Source: Cristatella mucedo (lineage: Eukaryota > Bryozoa > Phylactolaemata > Cristatellidae). From it: a stretch of 64,000 nt of DNA. The translations under genes and the position numbers were made by a program. Positions within the stretch are counted from its first letter, which is position 1. Every line of letters begins with the position of its first letter. Positions 33,035 to 43,984 of this stretch are shown piece after piece. The stretch is taken from contig WPIO01000067.1 of the NCBI GenBank assembly GCA_009760855.2, positions 1,999,501 to 2,063,500 on the forward strand, given 5' to 3'. The notes beneath the pieces are model-generated. The model ran no database searches, was not told the DNA's origin, and saw only the letters and a list, made by a program, of their open reading frames with translations.

Positions 33035-33425
33035 TTTTCTTATTAAGCAATGAAAAATGAATTATATTGTAATACCAATGGATTTGTTGTAGGCTCGCTA
33101 CAAGCTGGGCTGCTCACGCCGTCGTCACTAGGGCGCTCCAACATCCGTGTGCTGTGGCAATGATGCTGGTAAAAAGGCTCGACATTATTATAGCTCACAC
33201 AGAGGTTTTAGCGAGACCTTGATACAAATAGTCATTCAATAACAGGAAATATGGCTGTGAACGCCTACGATTGAGCTCCATCTCAAATACCTTAGCGACA
33301 GGAATCAATCTTTTTGCTCCCATGTCACACCGGTGCGTTGGGACAAGGTCAATACTCAGACATTCCTTCGCGGACAGTTGCGTGAGTGCAATTGTAATAG
33401 CTGTGGATTCAATGTAGAATGTCTT
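33035..33425. other. No gene recognised
   Basis: Spacer after unit 1; nothing recognised. Confidence 0.35.
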
Positions 33426-33431
33426 CGACTT

Positions 33432-34322
33432 GCCCTCTCTCTGTCTCTGTCTCTGTCTCTGCTTCTGCCTCTGCCTCTGTCTCTGTCTCTCTGTCTCTGT
33501 CTCTCTCTGTCTCTGTCTATGTCTCTGTCGCTGTCTTTGTCTCTGCCTCTGCCTCTGCCTCTGCCTCTGCCTCTGTCTCTGTCTCTCTGTCTCTGTCTGT
33601 CTCTGTCTGTCTCTGTCTGTCTCTGTCTGTCTCTGTCTCTGTCTCTGTCTCTGTCCCTGCCCCTGTCTCTGTCTTTCTCTCTGTCTCTGTCTCTGTCCCT
33701 GTGCCTGTCTCTGTCTCTCTCTATCTCTGTCTCTGTCTTTCTCTCTCTCTGTCCCTGTCTCTGTCCTTCTCTCTCTCTCTCTCTATCTCGGTCTCTCTCT
33801 TTCTCTCTGTCTCTGTCCCTGTCCCTGTCTCTGTCTCTGTCTCTCTCTCTGTCTCTGTCTTTCTCTCTCTCTGTCCCTGTCTCTGTCTTTCTCTCTCTCT
33901 CTGCCTCTGCCTCTGTCTCTCTGTCTCTGTCTCTATCTGTCTCTGTCTCTGTCTTTCTCTCTCTCTGTCCCTGTCTCTGTTCTCTCTCTCTCTCTCTCTC
34001 TCGGTCTCTCTCTTTCTCTCTGTCTCTGTCTCTGTCCCTGTCCCTGTCTCTGTCTCTGTCTCTGTCTTTCTCTCTCTCTGTCCCTGTCTCCGTCTTTCTC
34101 TCTGTCTCTCTCTCTCTCTCTGTCTCTCTCTTTCTCTTTCTCTCTCTGTCTCCGTCCCTGTCTCTGTCTCTGTCATTCTCTCCGTGTCCCTGTCTCTGTC
34201 TTTCTCTCTCTCCCTCTCGCTCTCTCTGTCACTGTCCCTGTCTGTTTCTCTGTCTCTGTCTTTCTCTCTCTGTGTGTCTCTGTCTGTGTCTCTGTCTCTC
34301 TCCCTCTCTCTGTCTCTCCTTT
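33432..34322. repeat. (CTCTGT)n-type compound microsatellite, about 0.9 kb
   Basis: The main word is CTCTGT, with CTCCCTGT, CTCTGC, CTTTCTCT and pure CT stretches. Some 20-40-base strings such as TCTCTCTCTGTCCCTGTCTC recur, so it has local higher-order duplication. All three + strand frames remain open for hundreds of codons (Ser, Leu, Val, Cys only) because stops cannot arise in this repeat. Confidence 0.97.
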
Positions 34323-34329
34323 CGCTGCT

Positions 34330-34740
34330 TCCCAGCAGGGCGAATGGCAACGCCTTGTGTCCTTCATCCTTCAGCTGAAGAACTTTTCCGTAGCTCCCCC
34401 ACCCATGTAAGCCCCCCCCCCAGACTCCCTAGTAAGATTAAGTTGAAGCGCTCGGCTTTTGCATGAATAAGTAAATCAATCTTACTCTTCACCCGGCAGG
34501 CGCATTTGTAATCCTGGATCGAGCTAACGTTACGATTGAAAAAGAAACGCTAGCCTCGTTCGCAAGAAAATTACGAATCCAGAATTGGGCACACCTGCGT
34601 GAGGTGTGCTAAAACCGTCGAATAGAATGATGGTTCCATCGCTCGTCGTTCCAGACATCGACATCAGAACGGTGCGGCCCCGACAGTGCCTTGCCTAGGA
34701 ATTGATAAGCTAGGACGCCTTAGTGGCGCACAGACGCACT
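34330..34740. other. No gene recognised
   Basis: Right flank of the microsatellite; a C9 run lies near 34412. No gene or family repeat was recognised. Confidence 0.35.
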
Positions 34741-34744
34741 AAAA

Positions 34745-34905
34745 TGGAGTCTCGTCTTCCAAATCAGCAGGCGAGGTATTAGCCAGAGGTAAGGTGCCCT
34801 CTCTTTTTCTCTCTTTGCCTCCGAGGTTGTAGGTTCGAGTCTTGCCGACGCTGATCCTTCATTGCACACTGTGATTACTGGCGATTGCCCTTAAAGCTCG
34901 TTCGC
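34745..34905 (+). mobile_element. SINE B-like tRNA-derived fragment
   Basis: AGCCAGAGGTAAGGTGCCCT (A-box region) and GAGGTTGTAGGTTCGAGTC (B box GGTTCGAGTC at about 34829). The body after the head is poorly conserved relative to other SINE B copies. Confidence 0.5.
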
Positions 34906-35149
34906 CCCTACGGGAAATAAAGGCTGCACCCCTGGGTCTTAGCCCGCGACTAAAAAGCTTACACTTCATGATTCGGGTCATTGCTGCTGTCGTTGCAGCA
35001 TGAGCGATGCGTATAATCCCCAGATATCCAGCCTCGAGATGCTTGGGAGCTTGACAGTCGCATGAGAGTGCTCTCCGCAATGACTTTAAATTGTGGTTCC
35101 AATATTTGAAGCTGAGGGGACGAAAACGTGGATTTTGGGTTATCTGTCT

Positions 35150-35462
35150 ACGTGGCCGTAGCCCTTGCTTCCCCCAGCCCTTCCGCTGCGTAGCCCTTCC
35201 TTCCCCCAGCCGTTCCTCCTCTCCGTAGCCCTTCCTTCACCCAGCCCTTCCTCTCCGTAGCCCCGCCTTCCCTCAACCGTTCCTCTCCGTAGCCCTTCCT
35301 TCCCCCAGCCGTTCCTCTCCGTAGCCCTTCCTTCCCCCAGCCGTTCCTCTCCGAAGCCCTTCCTTCGCCCAGCCCTTCCTCTCCGTAGCCCCGCCTTCCC
35401 TCAACCGTTCCTCTCCGTAGCCCTTCCTTCGCCCAGCCCTTCCTCTCCTTCGCATCCATTCC
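35150..35462. repeat. 32-bp minisatellite with higher-order structure
   Basis: About nine units built on GTAGCCCTTCCTTCCCCCAG plus CCGTTCCTCTCC. A longer block containing CCCCGCCTTCCCTCAACCGT occurs twice (about 35258 and 35390), showing that larger groups were duplicated. The opposite-strand frames give Gly/Glu/Arg-rich repeats that are not genes. Confidence 0.95.
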
Positions 35463-35464
35463 CA

Positions 35465-35640
35465 TCCTTTCCCCATCTATACATATAAATAGTTTATTTA
35501 TGTAATTTCTAATTTATTTAAATTTACTAAAGGAAAAAAATATTTATAGCATTATTAATTAAAGCATCATTAGTTAAAGCATTGGACTTGGGCGAGGGAT
35601 GACATTTGTAAACCCACAGAGAGCGATGCAAACAAAGTGC
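35465..35640. other. AT-rich spacer
   Basis: AT-rich with TTTATTTA-like words; no gene recognised. Confidence 0.4.
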
Positions 35641-35644
35641 TTTA

Positions 35645-35875
35645 AAAGTAAGGACCGCACACGGACATGGATACATGGTGCTAAGCAATTCAAAGAGCTA
35701 CGTATTACTCTCGCTCAAAGTTTGCCTTATTTTAAGCACAGGCGGCGCCTGGCGCCCCAGGCCAAGCAGTGGCAGTGGCACCTACAGCAGCATCTATTGA
35801 GCCCCGACAAAATGTGACTGCTGCTGCCTCACGGGGCGCGGCGGCGACCCCTTCGAGAATGGCGGCAGCTGTCGT

Positions 35876-35944
<69 letters not shown>

Positions 35945-36510
35945 AGTCATCTCAAGGTAGCTCATGTTCGCTTTGCTTCCGACCATTCGAAGACTTCTGG
36001 TCGGGCGTGCTCCTCGCTTCCGCTGATAGAAAGTATAGCTGACCCAAGTTAAGCGGACCTTCCACCAGTGCCAGCAAGTTACTGCAAACAAAGGTCCGAG
36101 CTCCGGCTATTTTACCTCTGGCACCCCCAGATGCCAAATAGCATCGCACATCTCTGACCGGAAGGAAGCTGTCGAGCCCCGAGCCACTAAAGCGGCCGAG
36201 GACCAGGGATGGTCGAGCGCACGTATGATTAATTGAGCCATGGTTCCGGTGGCGAAGCCAGGAATTTCAACTAGACGGTGCTAGATTTGTAAAGTTTGCT
36301 TCAGGTGGCAAGATCAACAATATTTTTAATGCACGGAGCTAGACTGACTGTAAATACAATATTTTAGTCAGAAGTCACATTGCTTGTTCGACACGAATCC
36401 CGAGGTTCCTTATCGAGCAGGCTACAGGCAGATTTTCGTAGTTAGTGACGTCAGTCTGAGAGCCTCGGAACAGGGCTGACCCAGGTCGCTGCCCGGCCAC
36501 AGGAGGGTAC
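35645..36510. repeat. Duplicated block a, unit 2
   Basis: Duplicate of 20870-21660 in the same orientation. It carries a (GA)n run at 35878-35942 that unit 1 lacks, and lacks the 18-bp array that unit 1 has. No intact gene. Confidence 0.75.
35878..35942. repeat. (GA)n microsatellite
   Basis: About 65 bases of pure GA within block a of unit 2. Confidence 0.97.
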
Positions 36511-36731
36511 TGTTGCAATGGCCTCAACTGCCCCATCGTCATGCTCAGCGCCAAGGCCCAAAAGCATGGTATACAACTGTTGAGCGAGCCACCAAAGTTT
36601 CTGCTCACGGCAGCACTCTTGCTGCCGACATCGGCCCACAAGAACAATTTTTACATGATATGGCAGCCTCATTTGTAAGGTGCCAGGAGAGTGACAATCT
36701 GCTACCACCATCGCTTTCAGTTAAGAGTTTA

Positions 36732-37015
36732 GGATTGCCCAACTGAAGGATTCAAACGTACGGAGCTCGCTTTGGGGGTGTAATGCAAACTCCTCTAGCA
36801 CAGCCACCGGTTAGTTCGCATGGCCTGGCAGAGTAAGGGAAGGATACATGCATTCGTTTCCGAATGAGAATGATCGAGCGGTGCGCTTTTGGTGGCGGTG
36901 TCGGCGCACCGGTCCACGGCTCCAACATACTCAGGAACAAAGTAGCTTTGCATCTAGCCACACTCAGACTACCGACGGAATCACTTCCACCAACTTTGTC
37001 ATCAGCAAACACCCT
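36732..37015. repeat. Duplicated block b, unit 2
   Basis: Duplicate of 25283-25640; see that entry. The first 170 bases are almost identical. Short frames on both strands are shared only because of the duplication. Confidence 0.9.
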
Positions 37016-37019
37016 GCCA

Positions 37020-38055
37020 AAATAAGTTGTCGCGTTGTATGACGGGGCGTGAGAGTGTGATGACTTTCAAACTGTGATTACGAGCCTAGGCCCAAGAAAA
37101 AGCTATGTATTACTCCATTTACACATCACATGCATAGGCTAGCGACAGCACAATAACGTTTATTCAATCAGACTATTGCAAGCTCGACTGTGGCAACAGG
37201 CCTAGGTACACGGTGCGCAGCAATCCCGGGTTCGAATCCTGGGTAAGCACAAATTTATGAAATCCCGAGTACACGTAGGCGGATTGGCTTCAGCGAATGC
37301 GTTACCAAACTCAAGAGAGTGCTCATGCTCGGAAAGCCGCTGCGGGCCAAATGTTAGACTGCTCACAGGCACAATACCCGATTAATATGAACAGTCCACC
37401 GAGGGCTTCCTTTTTAGCATTTACGGAGGGAACATGTGGGCTGTACTTAAAGAGGTGTCCACGGTCGTTAAGAATGCTGCGAGTCTTTTTCCAATTGTCA
37501 GTCGCCCTTTCAGGCTTTTTCAAGCTCACCGACGGGATCGAGTACGGCAGGAAATCGTGATAATCGCACTGCTATCGTCTTCCAACAGACTCGAGCACTT
37601 TGATTTGTGTTTACCTAGAAATATACTCGAGTACTGATCATTTCTTTATGAAATGAGATACTAGCCTGTCTGCTTGTCCCAGGTGCTGGCGGAAAAACAC
37701 TTCCCGCATGTATGATGGGAAACGGCCGACCGTTCGACTGTTATTGGCACCATCGTAATGTCTCAGCCTTGACGTCAGCTGCTGGAACCTTCCCAGGGAA
37801 CGCCAATCCTTCGTAACGCCCCAACCTTCCATTGTTCGTTTCATTTAGGTCACACCGCCGGCTGCTAACCTACTACCTTTGGATCGAACAGCTGGAAGCT
37901 TTACGGGGAAAAGGGCGTACGTCGAGAGATGTGCAGCTGAAATTGTGCTGGAAATTAGTTCCCTCAACCAACCCTACTCATCACGACAAAGATGACTAGA
38001 AGGACGCTCAATTGGCAGACGTCGGTCGTTATTTTTACCAATTTAATTGGGCAGG
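37020..38055. other. No gene recognised; tRNA-like half at 37222-37250
   Basis: A B-box-like CCCGGGTTCGAATCCTGGG with a T-arm-like fold lies at 37226-37244, but no matching acceptor stem or A box lies at the right distance upstream, so it is at most a tRNA-derived fragment. The rest shows nothing recognised. Confidence 0.35.
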
Positions 38056-38081
38056 AAGCGAGTCTACGTCACCGAGATAGA

Positions 38082-38176
38082 GAGAGAGAGAGCGATCGTT
38101 AGAGACCAAGAGCCTAAGACTGACAGATATTGAAAGCAACAGAGAGATGCAGAGGGACACGGGAAGTGAAAGCAAG

Positions 38177-38232
<56 letters not shown>
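38082..38232. repeat. (GA)n-rich tract
   Basis: Interrupted GA repeat, pure at 38180-38220. Equivalent in position to 26380-26641 of unit 1. Confidence 0.93.
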
Positions 38233-39815
38233 CTCAGGCAAACTGAAGTCGGAATGGATGAGTTCCCGTGACAGGTGTCTCACCAAACCCATGAGCCGGC
38301 TACGAAAAGGTTAGCCTATAGGCCGCATTGACAATTTTAAAGCTATTATAGATATTAAGGGTTTAACTCCTAAGTAAATGCGCCTGTTAATTTTGAGTTA
38401 GCCTGCAAATAATCTGAAAACGATCGCTTGAGAGCATGCCTAAGCCAAGGATCTAATTGACTGGCTTATGAAAATTCTTGATCAGGCCAATATCTAGCAT
38501 TGGCAGGGATAGTCGGTCTAATGTCGGCCTATATGCCCCAGGCTTTGTCCGTTGGACACTCGTGAAAGCTTTACAGTTCGACTGTGTTAATGGAAAGTCA
38601 GCATCCATAGAAACTCTCACCAATCGTAAATATAATAATCCTTTCTTACTCCAAGCTCTTAAGCTCCCGATCTAACCGCCAATCACCCAGGTCGTGAAAA
38701 AAATAGGCCACCAGACGTCAACGGGCTGTCAAGAAGCCACGCCACACCCTCCAATTCGGCTATTGGATAGCTAGATCGAGCCCGAACACGTGACTAGACG
38801 TAACTCAAGTGGCATTCCACTGGTAGACGTATTCGGTACGAGACGGGCTCAGCGGTTACCGACCACCCCGAACGGCCGGCCACTGATCATCCATTTCGGA
38901 TTGGAGCTGACTTTAAAGGGTTTCTCGACGAACAGGTGCGTTTGCTTGGCAGCCATCATCACAGTTTGTAGACAAGAAATTGTGTGTTTGATAGTAGGCA
39001 GCACCCTCGAGGTTTACCGGCCGCTGCAAATTTGGGCGCGCTCCTGTGGGCGACTGACAGTGTGAGGCTAGATTCAGACGCCGAGACTCGATACCTTCGA
39101 AAAGCGGCTACCGCCTCAGTCGGAAACTGGCTATGCTGGTTGACTGGCTAGTCGGCACGCACGAAGCTCGAGGCCCAAGTCTCAGTTGCTCCCAGGTGCC
39201 GCCGACCCCGCGCCAACTTAGACGCTGAGCCCTGCAGTAGGCAGTAACGAAAATGGAGGCTTTCGTAGAGGGTCTGGAGAGGGCGTTATTCGAGCGAGCC
39301 GGAGCCGAACAAGATCGGTAGATGCAAAGTCGTTTTGAGACGACGACTTGCAACACCTCGTTCGGGCTCGACGGCGGGCGCAGGACGCAATCCGCCTGAC
39401 GCGTTGGTTTTATAAGGGGGCGCTCATTTCGTTTCCACTAAGAGTTTTCACCTCTTTGGCCTTCTGGTCTCTCGCTAGCTGCGAAGGGCTTTGTTGCATG
39501 CTTGAGAGAGCCGCCTCTGACCTAGATCGCCGGCCATGATGCCGGGGTGAGTTGGACCAAGGGGTTGTACGGCAGGACGTTTGCCCTGTACAGCCGTCGT
39601 CAGCCGGCAGTCAGTCAACTGTGACCGTTGAAGGGCCGTGGACCCCCACCTCCACCTAGATCCAGCTGCCGTACCTGGTGGAAGCAGTCTCAGCAAGGCG
39701 GGTACTGATTTATGGCTAACATTAGCTCCCGGGCGTATTCAGCCACTGTGGATTAGCCGTCGACTCCGAGGGCAGCTGACTCCTCGAGAGGGGCATCGCC
39801 TTGGGTGAGCCTAAC
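38232..39815. repeat. Duplicated block c, unit 2 (upstream of gene copy 2)
   Basis: Collinear with 26645-28600 and 48240-50890. It includes the TATA-like TTTTATAAGG at 39408-39417 and, 130 bases later, a donor-like GGG/GTGAGT with GT at 39547-39548. At the matching place unit 1 reads GATGAAT (near 28368). No conserved protein frame. Confidence 0.8.
39408..39417 (+). promoter_or_regulatory. Candidate TATA box, unit 2
   Basis: TTTTATAAGG, 1.43 kb before the copy 2 ATG, conserved with unit 1. With the donor at 39547 and the acceptor at 40829-40830 it would give a short 5' untranslated exon and an intron of about 1.28 kb. This model is inference. Confidence 0.35.
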
Positions 39816-39817
39816 CC

Positions 39818-40062
39818 TAGATTGTGTGCTTATGCGTGCTTAAACTGTGTATGCTGCCACTAACCGCACTTTCATGCTGACCCTGTGCATGTCACCCCTG
39901 ACCATCTTATTCATGTTGTTTATCAAGCATGGTAATACTCACCATTCAATCGCGCTTCCCTTTGAAGCAAATGTAAAGCACATAGAAAGATATTGAGTTC
40001 CTTGAGGGCGCTTTATCAAGTGCAATATTATTATTATTACTATCATTACATTATTAACACAC
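39818..40062 (+). mobile_element. LINE A 3' tail, inserted in unit 2 only
   Basis: From TGTGCTTATGCGTGCTTAAA through TTTGAAGCAAATGTAAAGCA to an ATT-rich end. Unit 1 joins the flanks directly (ACCCTAGACCCACGATAAAC near 28602), so the element entered unit 2 after duplication. Confidence 0.9.
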
Positions 40063-40494
40063 CATAAACATGCTAAATGCTAGACATGGGCATGCCTAAG
40101 TAGACCGCAAACTAAGGAAAAGTGAAGGCTGACGAGTACAGACATTTTATCACAGACTCAGGAGCACGTTCTAGTAGAGTCGACCTTAAGATTAGCTAAC
40201 CTTTATTCCTAATGGAAACTCTACCGTAAGAGCTTTTCGCGATATGAAGAAATAAAATTTAAACAGCTGAAGGAGTACAGGTTGAAATTTTCCAAGTCGG
40301 TGAATGTGATTTCACATCCATAAGGGAGTCAGGTGGCTTGACCGATTGCCCATTCCGTATGCTGAGAGAAGTACCTAAGTATATCTTAGTGTATGTTGTA
40401 TTTCTAATGAGATATTATGGTTTCATTTTTCTATTATGATACATGAATAAGAAGACATATGTAATTCACTTGTAGAGCACTATGCAGTAGCTTA

Positions 40495-40620
40495 ATTTAT
40501 ATTCATGTGCTTCACGTGTGCCACGGGCTTGAGCTCGAGATCTCGGCAATTAATTCCATCTTGAATTAAGTCAGGGTTACTACCTTACCGACTGGATTTA
40601 ACCAGCATGCTACCGTCATT
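40495..40620 (-). mobile_element. SINE A relic, unit 2
   Basis: Minus strand. Tail complement GTGCTTCACGTGTGCCACGG, then decayed B-box and A-box regions. Same position before the exon as in units 1 and 3. Confidence 0.65.
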
Positions 40621-40818
40621 CACATCTGCAGCCCAAAACTCAAAAGGGTTAGCTGAATCTTTGTCAAGTTGAGAGTGCAATCATTCTCAGTCACGTGGGC
40701 ACAAAGTTCTGTTGTGGCGGTTGGTGCATACAGCCAGCCCAAGCATGCTGCTTTGGATTATACAACAAACATCTTGCCTATTTTGATATGATTCTGCGTC
40801 TGACTAATGCCATGCCAT

Positions 40819-40830
40819 CTTTCTTTTCAG
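40819..40830 (+). other. Candidate splice acceptor before copy 2
   Basis: CATCTTTCTTTTCAG, with AG at 40829-40830, four bases before the ATG. The branch-like CTGACTAAT is about 25 bases upstream. It fits the animal acceptor consensus well. Confidence 0.65.
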
Positions 40831-40834
40831 ACAT

Positions 40835-40973
40835 ATGGCCGAACGTGCTACGTCAGGTGCTGTTCAGCTGCCGATGCAGAACGACCAAATCGAGGAGCTC
40901 TGGAGAGACATTATGGAAATTATTGAAAGAGAGATGCCAACGTCACAGAACGCACGGCAAGAGCAGCAGCCCC

Positions 40974-41012
<39 letters not shown>

Positions 41013-41533
41013 TGAACAGAGATCTTTCGTCGGTTGTGAACGTGCGGATGCTGCAGCAGCAGGTAGAATGGCTAAGATTAAGAATGGAGAGGCACGCTTT
41101 ACAAAGTGGCATGCTGATATTACTCAACAAGCTTCAAGCGGCGGACGCACGCGAACTCCGAAATCATTTCTGCGGGCATCTTAGAGGGATCGAGAGTGCT
41201 GACGTGCAGCTGCAGCAGGTGCAGCAAATGCGGCAGCTCAACGATGGTGGACGGGACGAGGAAATAAGGCTGAAGCTCCAGCATATCGCACAACATGTGA
41301 AAACAATGGGGCTGGAGCTCACTCGACAGCAAAGCACACTGAGACGACGCCTGCAGGAGGAGAGGCCGATTCCGCATGTTGCACAGCCAATCCCGCAACC
41401 CTGTATGCGGGATTTGGGAGTGGGGGAGGGGCGTGTGGATCATTCTCCTCAGCGGGATTTAGTCCGCTCTCAGTGTTCGACGAGCGGAGACTCTTGGGAG
41501 GGGGTAATAGATTTGTTTAGCGAAGCCATTTAA
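40835..41533 (+). CDS. Coiled-coil tandem-family protein, copy 2 (232 aa)
   Basis: ATG at 40835 (MAERATSGAVQLP) directly after the acceptor. It has the same layout as copy 1: an acidic start (DQIEELWRDIMEIIEREM), a Gln-rich segment with 11 consecutive CAG codons (40979-41011) against 3 in copy 1, a coiled-coil region of about 110 residues (MLQQQVEWLRLRMERHALQS onward), a Pro-containing linker (HVAQPIPQPCMRDLGVGEGR) and a C-terminal SGDSWEGVIDLFSEAI. It is intact from start to stop. It has 13 residues between VDH and the STS segment that copy 1 lacks. The 193 bases at 41048-41240 differ from copy 1 at only 6 positions. Family unknown; function not assigned. Of the three it has the most complete gene signals: TATA-like site, donor, acceptor and poly(A) signal. 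Confidence 0.7.
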
Positions 41534-41831
41534 TTTGCTTTAATACATTTAAATGACAAGAAAGCTTTCTGGCTGCTTCTTAAGGTACTTGCTGCCCAAT
41601 ATCCGGGGAAGCAGTAGGAAGTCAGCCGACATCAGAGGGTAGAGTGATCCCATCATTCACGCTCTTCACCAAAGGAAATTTGGGAAAGCATTGCAAAGCA
41701 GGCGATTGATCTAGTTTAGACTAAATGTGAATTACTTTGCCTGCGAATGGCAATTACCTTATTGCTTCTCTTTTGTCATCTACTACACAACTGAGCGTCA
41801 ATGTCGTGCATGCTCTAGTTAGTATATTGTG

Positions 41832-41837
41832 AATAAA
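41832..41837 (+). terminator. Poly(A) signal AATAAA, copy 2
   Basis: AATAAA about 300 bases after the stop, at the same place as in unit 1 and just before the antisense LINE A tail. Confidence 0.5.
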
Positions 41838-41844
41838 TTTGTAA

Positions 41845-43980
41845 TACTTGATATAAGCACATTCAGAGATTTCTATTTCTTTCCAGACAGTTTACATTTG
41901 CTGCAAAGGTAGGATGATCGATTGGCCTTATGTGGTAGCATGAAAAGTAAACAGCAAGATTAACAAGGATAGGAGTGCCAGGCTCACTGTTAGCATGCAA
42001 TTCTGGTCAATGACAGCATGGACAGTGTCAGCTCGCATAAGTTCAGAAAGGTCATATCACAGGGACCCGCCGGATGCTGTGATAAATAGATGCGAGTTTA
42101 GCATTGCTTTTAATGCGGTCAAGTCAAAAGTTGTCGCAATTCAAGTCGGAAGTGGATTCTAGACTATGGGAGCATGCTAACTTAAAACATAGTCTCCAAA
42201 GGATTTGAGGTTTGTAAGAAGTGTAGTACAGTTTTAGATTTCAAAAAGGGGACGGTACGATATTTAACCCTAGTGTGGCACAGATCTGATAGGCTGTCTT
42301 GAGATGAAAAATGAAAGGACCTGCAAGTGAGTGACACAAATTTGAATTTGCTGCTTCGTTTGACTGGGAGCCCAGGCCAGGTCGGTAAAAAGTAGTATGA
42401 TGAGGCGAGTGCGACACTCACAACAAGCCTACAGCAAGTAGGCATATATACAAACAAACTGCATACAAGACTAGTTTAAGAGTTTTGCACAAGCTGAAAG
42501 CGCCAGATTGCTCAGGAAGATAGGCCAGCAAGATGTGAGTCCCAGACGTCAAGACGGGAAGCCACAAATGCATGGACCAATTATGTGTGGTAACCCTGTC
42601 TGACAAAGCCCACATTTTAAAACATTACATCATATGCATAGAAACGAATCCAAGAATGTGCTTGGCACTCAAATCTACTACACTCAAAAATAAAAGGGAT
42701 AGTATAAGCCGTAAAAGAACTGAAATAAGCACTGACACCAGATGTACCTCGTTCTTCAACGGTTCTCCGGATTATATTTATCTATTCGCATCGATATTCT
42801 GACGTCTCTCAGTAAGACAGTGGCTGAGTCATTGCAGTATAGTACCTAGGCGAGACGAGAGGAGCTTGAGAAGGAGCTGGTATAGCAATCCACCAATAAT
42901 GGCAGGTTGGAAGGATCGTAAAGTAGCAGAGGCAAAGTAGATATTCTCGCACGAACAGCATCGATGTCAAAGTTCTTGAGGTCTCGCGATTCACATGTTA
43001 TTTTCGACGAGGATGAATTAGTTGTAGACTGAACAAGATCTTCGTGTGGTCAGATAAGCAGAAGTTGGGAATATTTAGTGATGATAAAGTGCAGATTTTT
43101 ATGAAAAGTTGGGTCGAGTGTGTGATCATTGATGTGAGTATGGCAATGCACATGAGCTACAAGACACAAGGCGTCTGTCAGTGCACGAAAGTCGGTGCTG
43201 GAGGCAGCAGATAATTTATCAGAATGAAAGTTAAAAACCACCCAATATGAGGAAAGATTGTTTTCTTGCACACAGAATTGAAATGAGATCAGAGAAATAA
43301 AAGATAAAGGATAACTTAATCTCTGGTGGGACTACTGCCAACATTGGCAACCGGTTGTCGGCCTTAATCAAGAGAATAGATGCGGAAGACTGCTTGAGGC
43401 AATAACAAACGGCTTGAAATTGAAATTCATGCATGCGTGTGATAATGGCGAATCCACGTCTAGTTTGAATTGATGTAGAGTCGCGAAAGAACTAGAAGCC
43501 AGTCGGGGTTACGTCCCATATTGTTGGGCAGTTTACAGATTTTAGCCTAAGTTTCAGTCAAGGTGAGAAGATCGCGACCTTTTTTTTAGAAATGAGGTCA
43601 TCTATTAAGGTTTTCTGTACACTGGTCAAGAATTTAAAAGACAAGTGTTAGGTTAGGCCGCCGGAGTCATAGCAGGCCTGCCAACCATCCAATTAGACGG
43701 ATTAACATTAACGCTCGCGGGAGAATGAGCTGAGTGGTTTGAGACAATGCTAAGCATACCAAAGCAACGGGCAATCAGCTCGCAGCTCACGTCAGACGAG
43801 CGTGTCTCAACACGCTGCCCGGACCCCTGAGTCGGCCCCGTAGTCCTTTTCTTTTGTGAAGGCATAATAAAAAGATCACAGGAACAAAAATAACAACTAG
43901 TAATGCATTGAACTACGATAACGAAGCGACAAAGGGTATGCAACCCAAAACTGGTATCAAGTTACTAGCCACCGGCGCAT
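41845..43980 (-). mobile_element. LINE A relic downstream of copy 2, internally deleted
   Basis: Minus strand. It has the tail and 3' UTR (41845-42180), part of the RT C-terminal region (to about 42800), then jumps to the endonuclease C-terminal region. That last part encodes VVFNFHSDKLSAASSTDFRA and THINDHTLD near 43110-43260, matching the GDFN-like end of L2/CR1 endonucleases. Most of the RT is missing. It has the same insertion point as 31978 and 55848. Confidence 0.75.
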
Positions 43981-43984
43981 CTAA

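Noticed and set aside
33333-34466. Open frames of over 300 codons on the + strand
   Set aside because: They are made only of (CTCTGT)n-type repeat; stop codons cannot easily arise, and all three frames are open.
35148-35476. Gly/Glu/Arg repeat protein
   Set aside because: Translation of the 32-bp minisatellite in two frames; no flanking coding signal.
37222-37250. tRNA-like T-arm
   Set aside because: No acceptor stem or A box at the right distance upstream; at most a tRNA-derived scrap.
40864-41443. Minus-strand Cys-rich frames across gene copy 2 (and 31039-31462, 54947-55361)
   Set aside because: Complement of the CAG-rich coding exon; the pattern is fully explained by the + strand gene.
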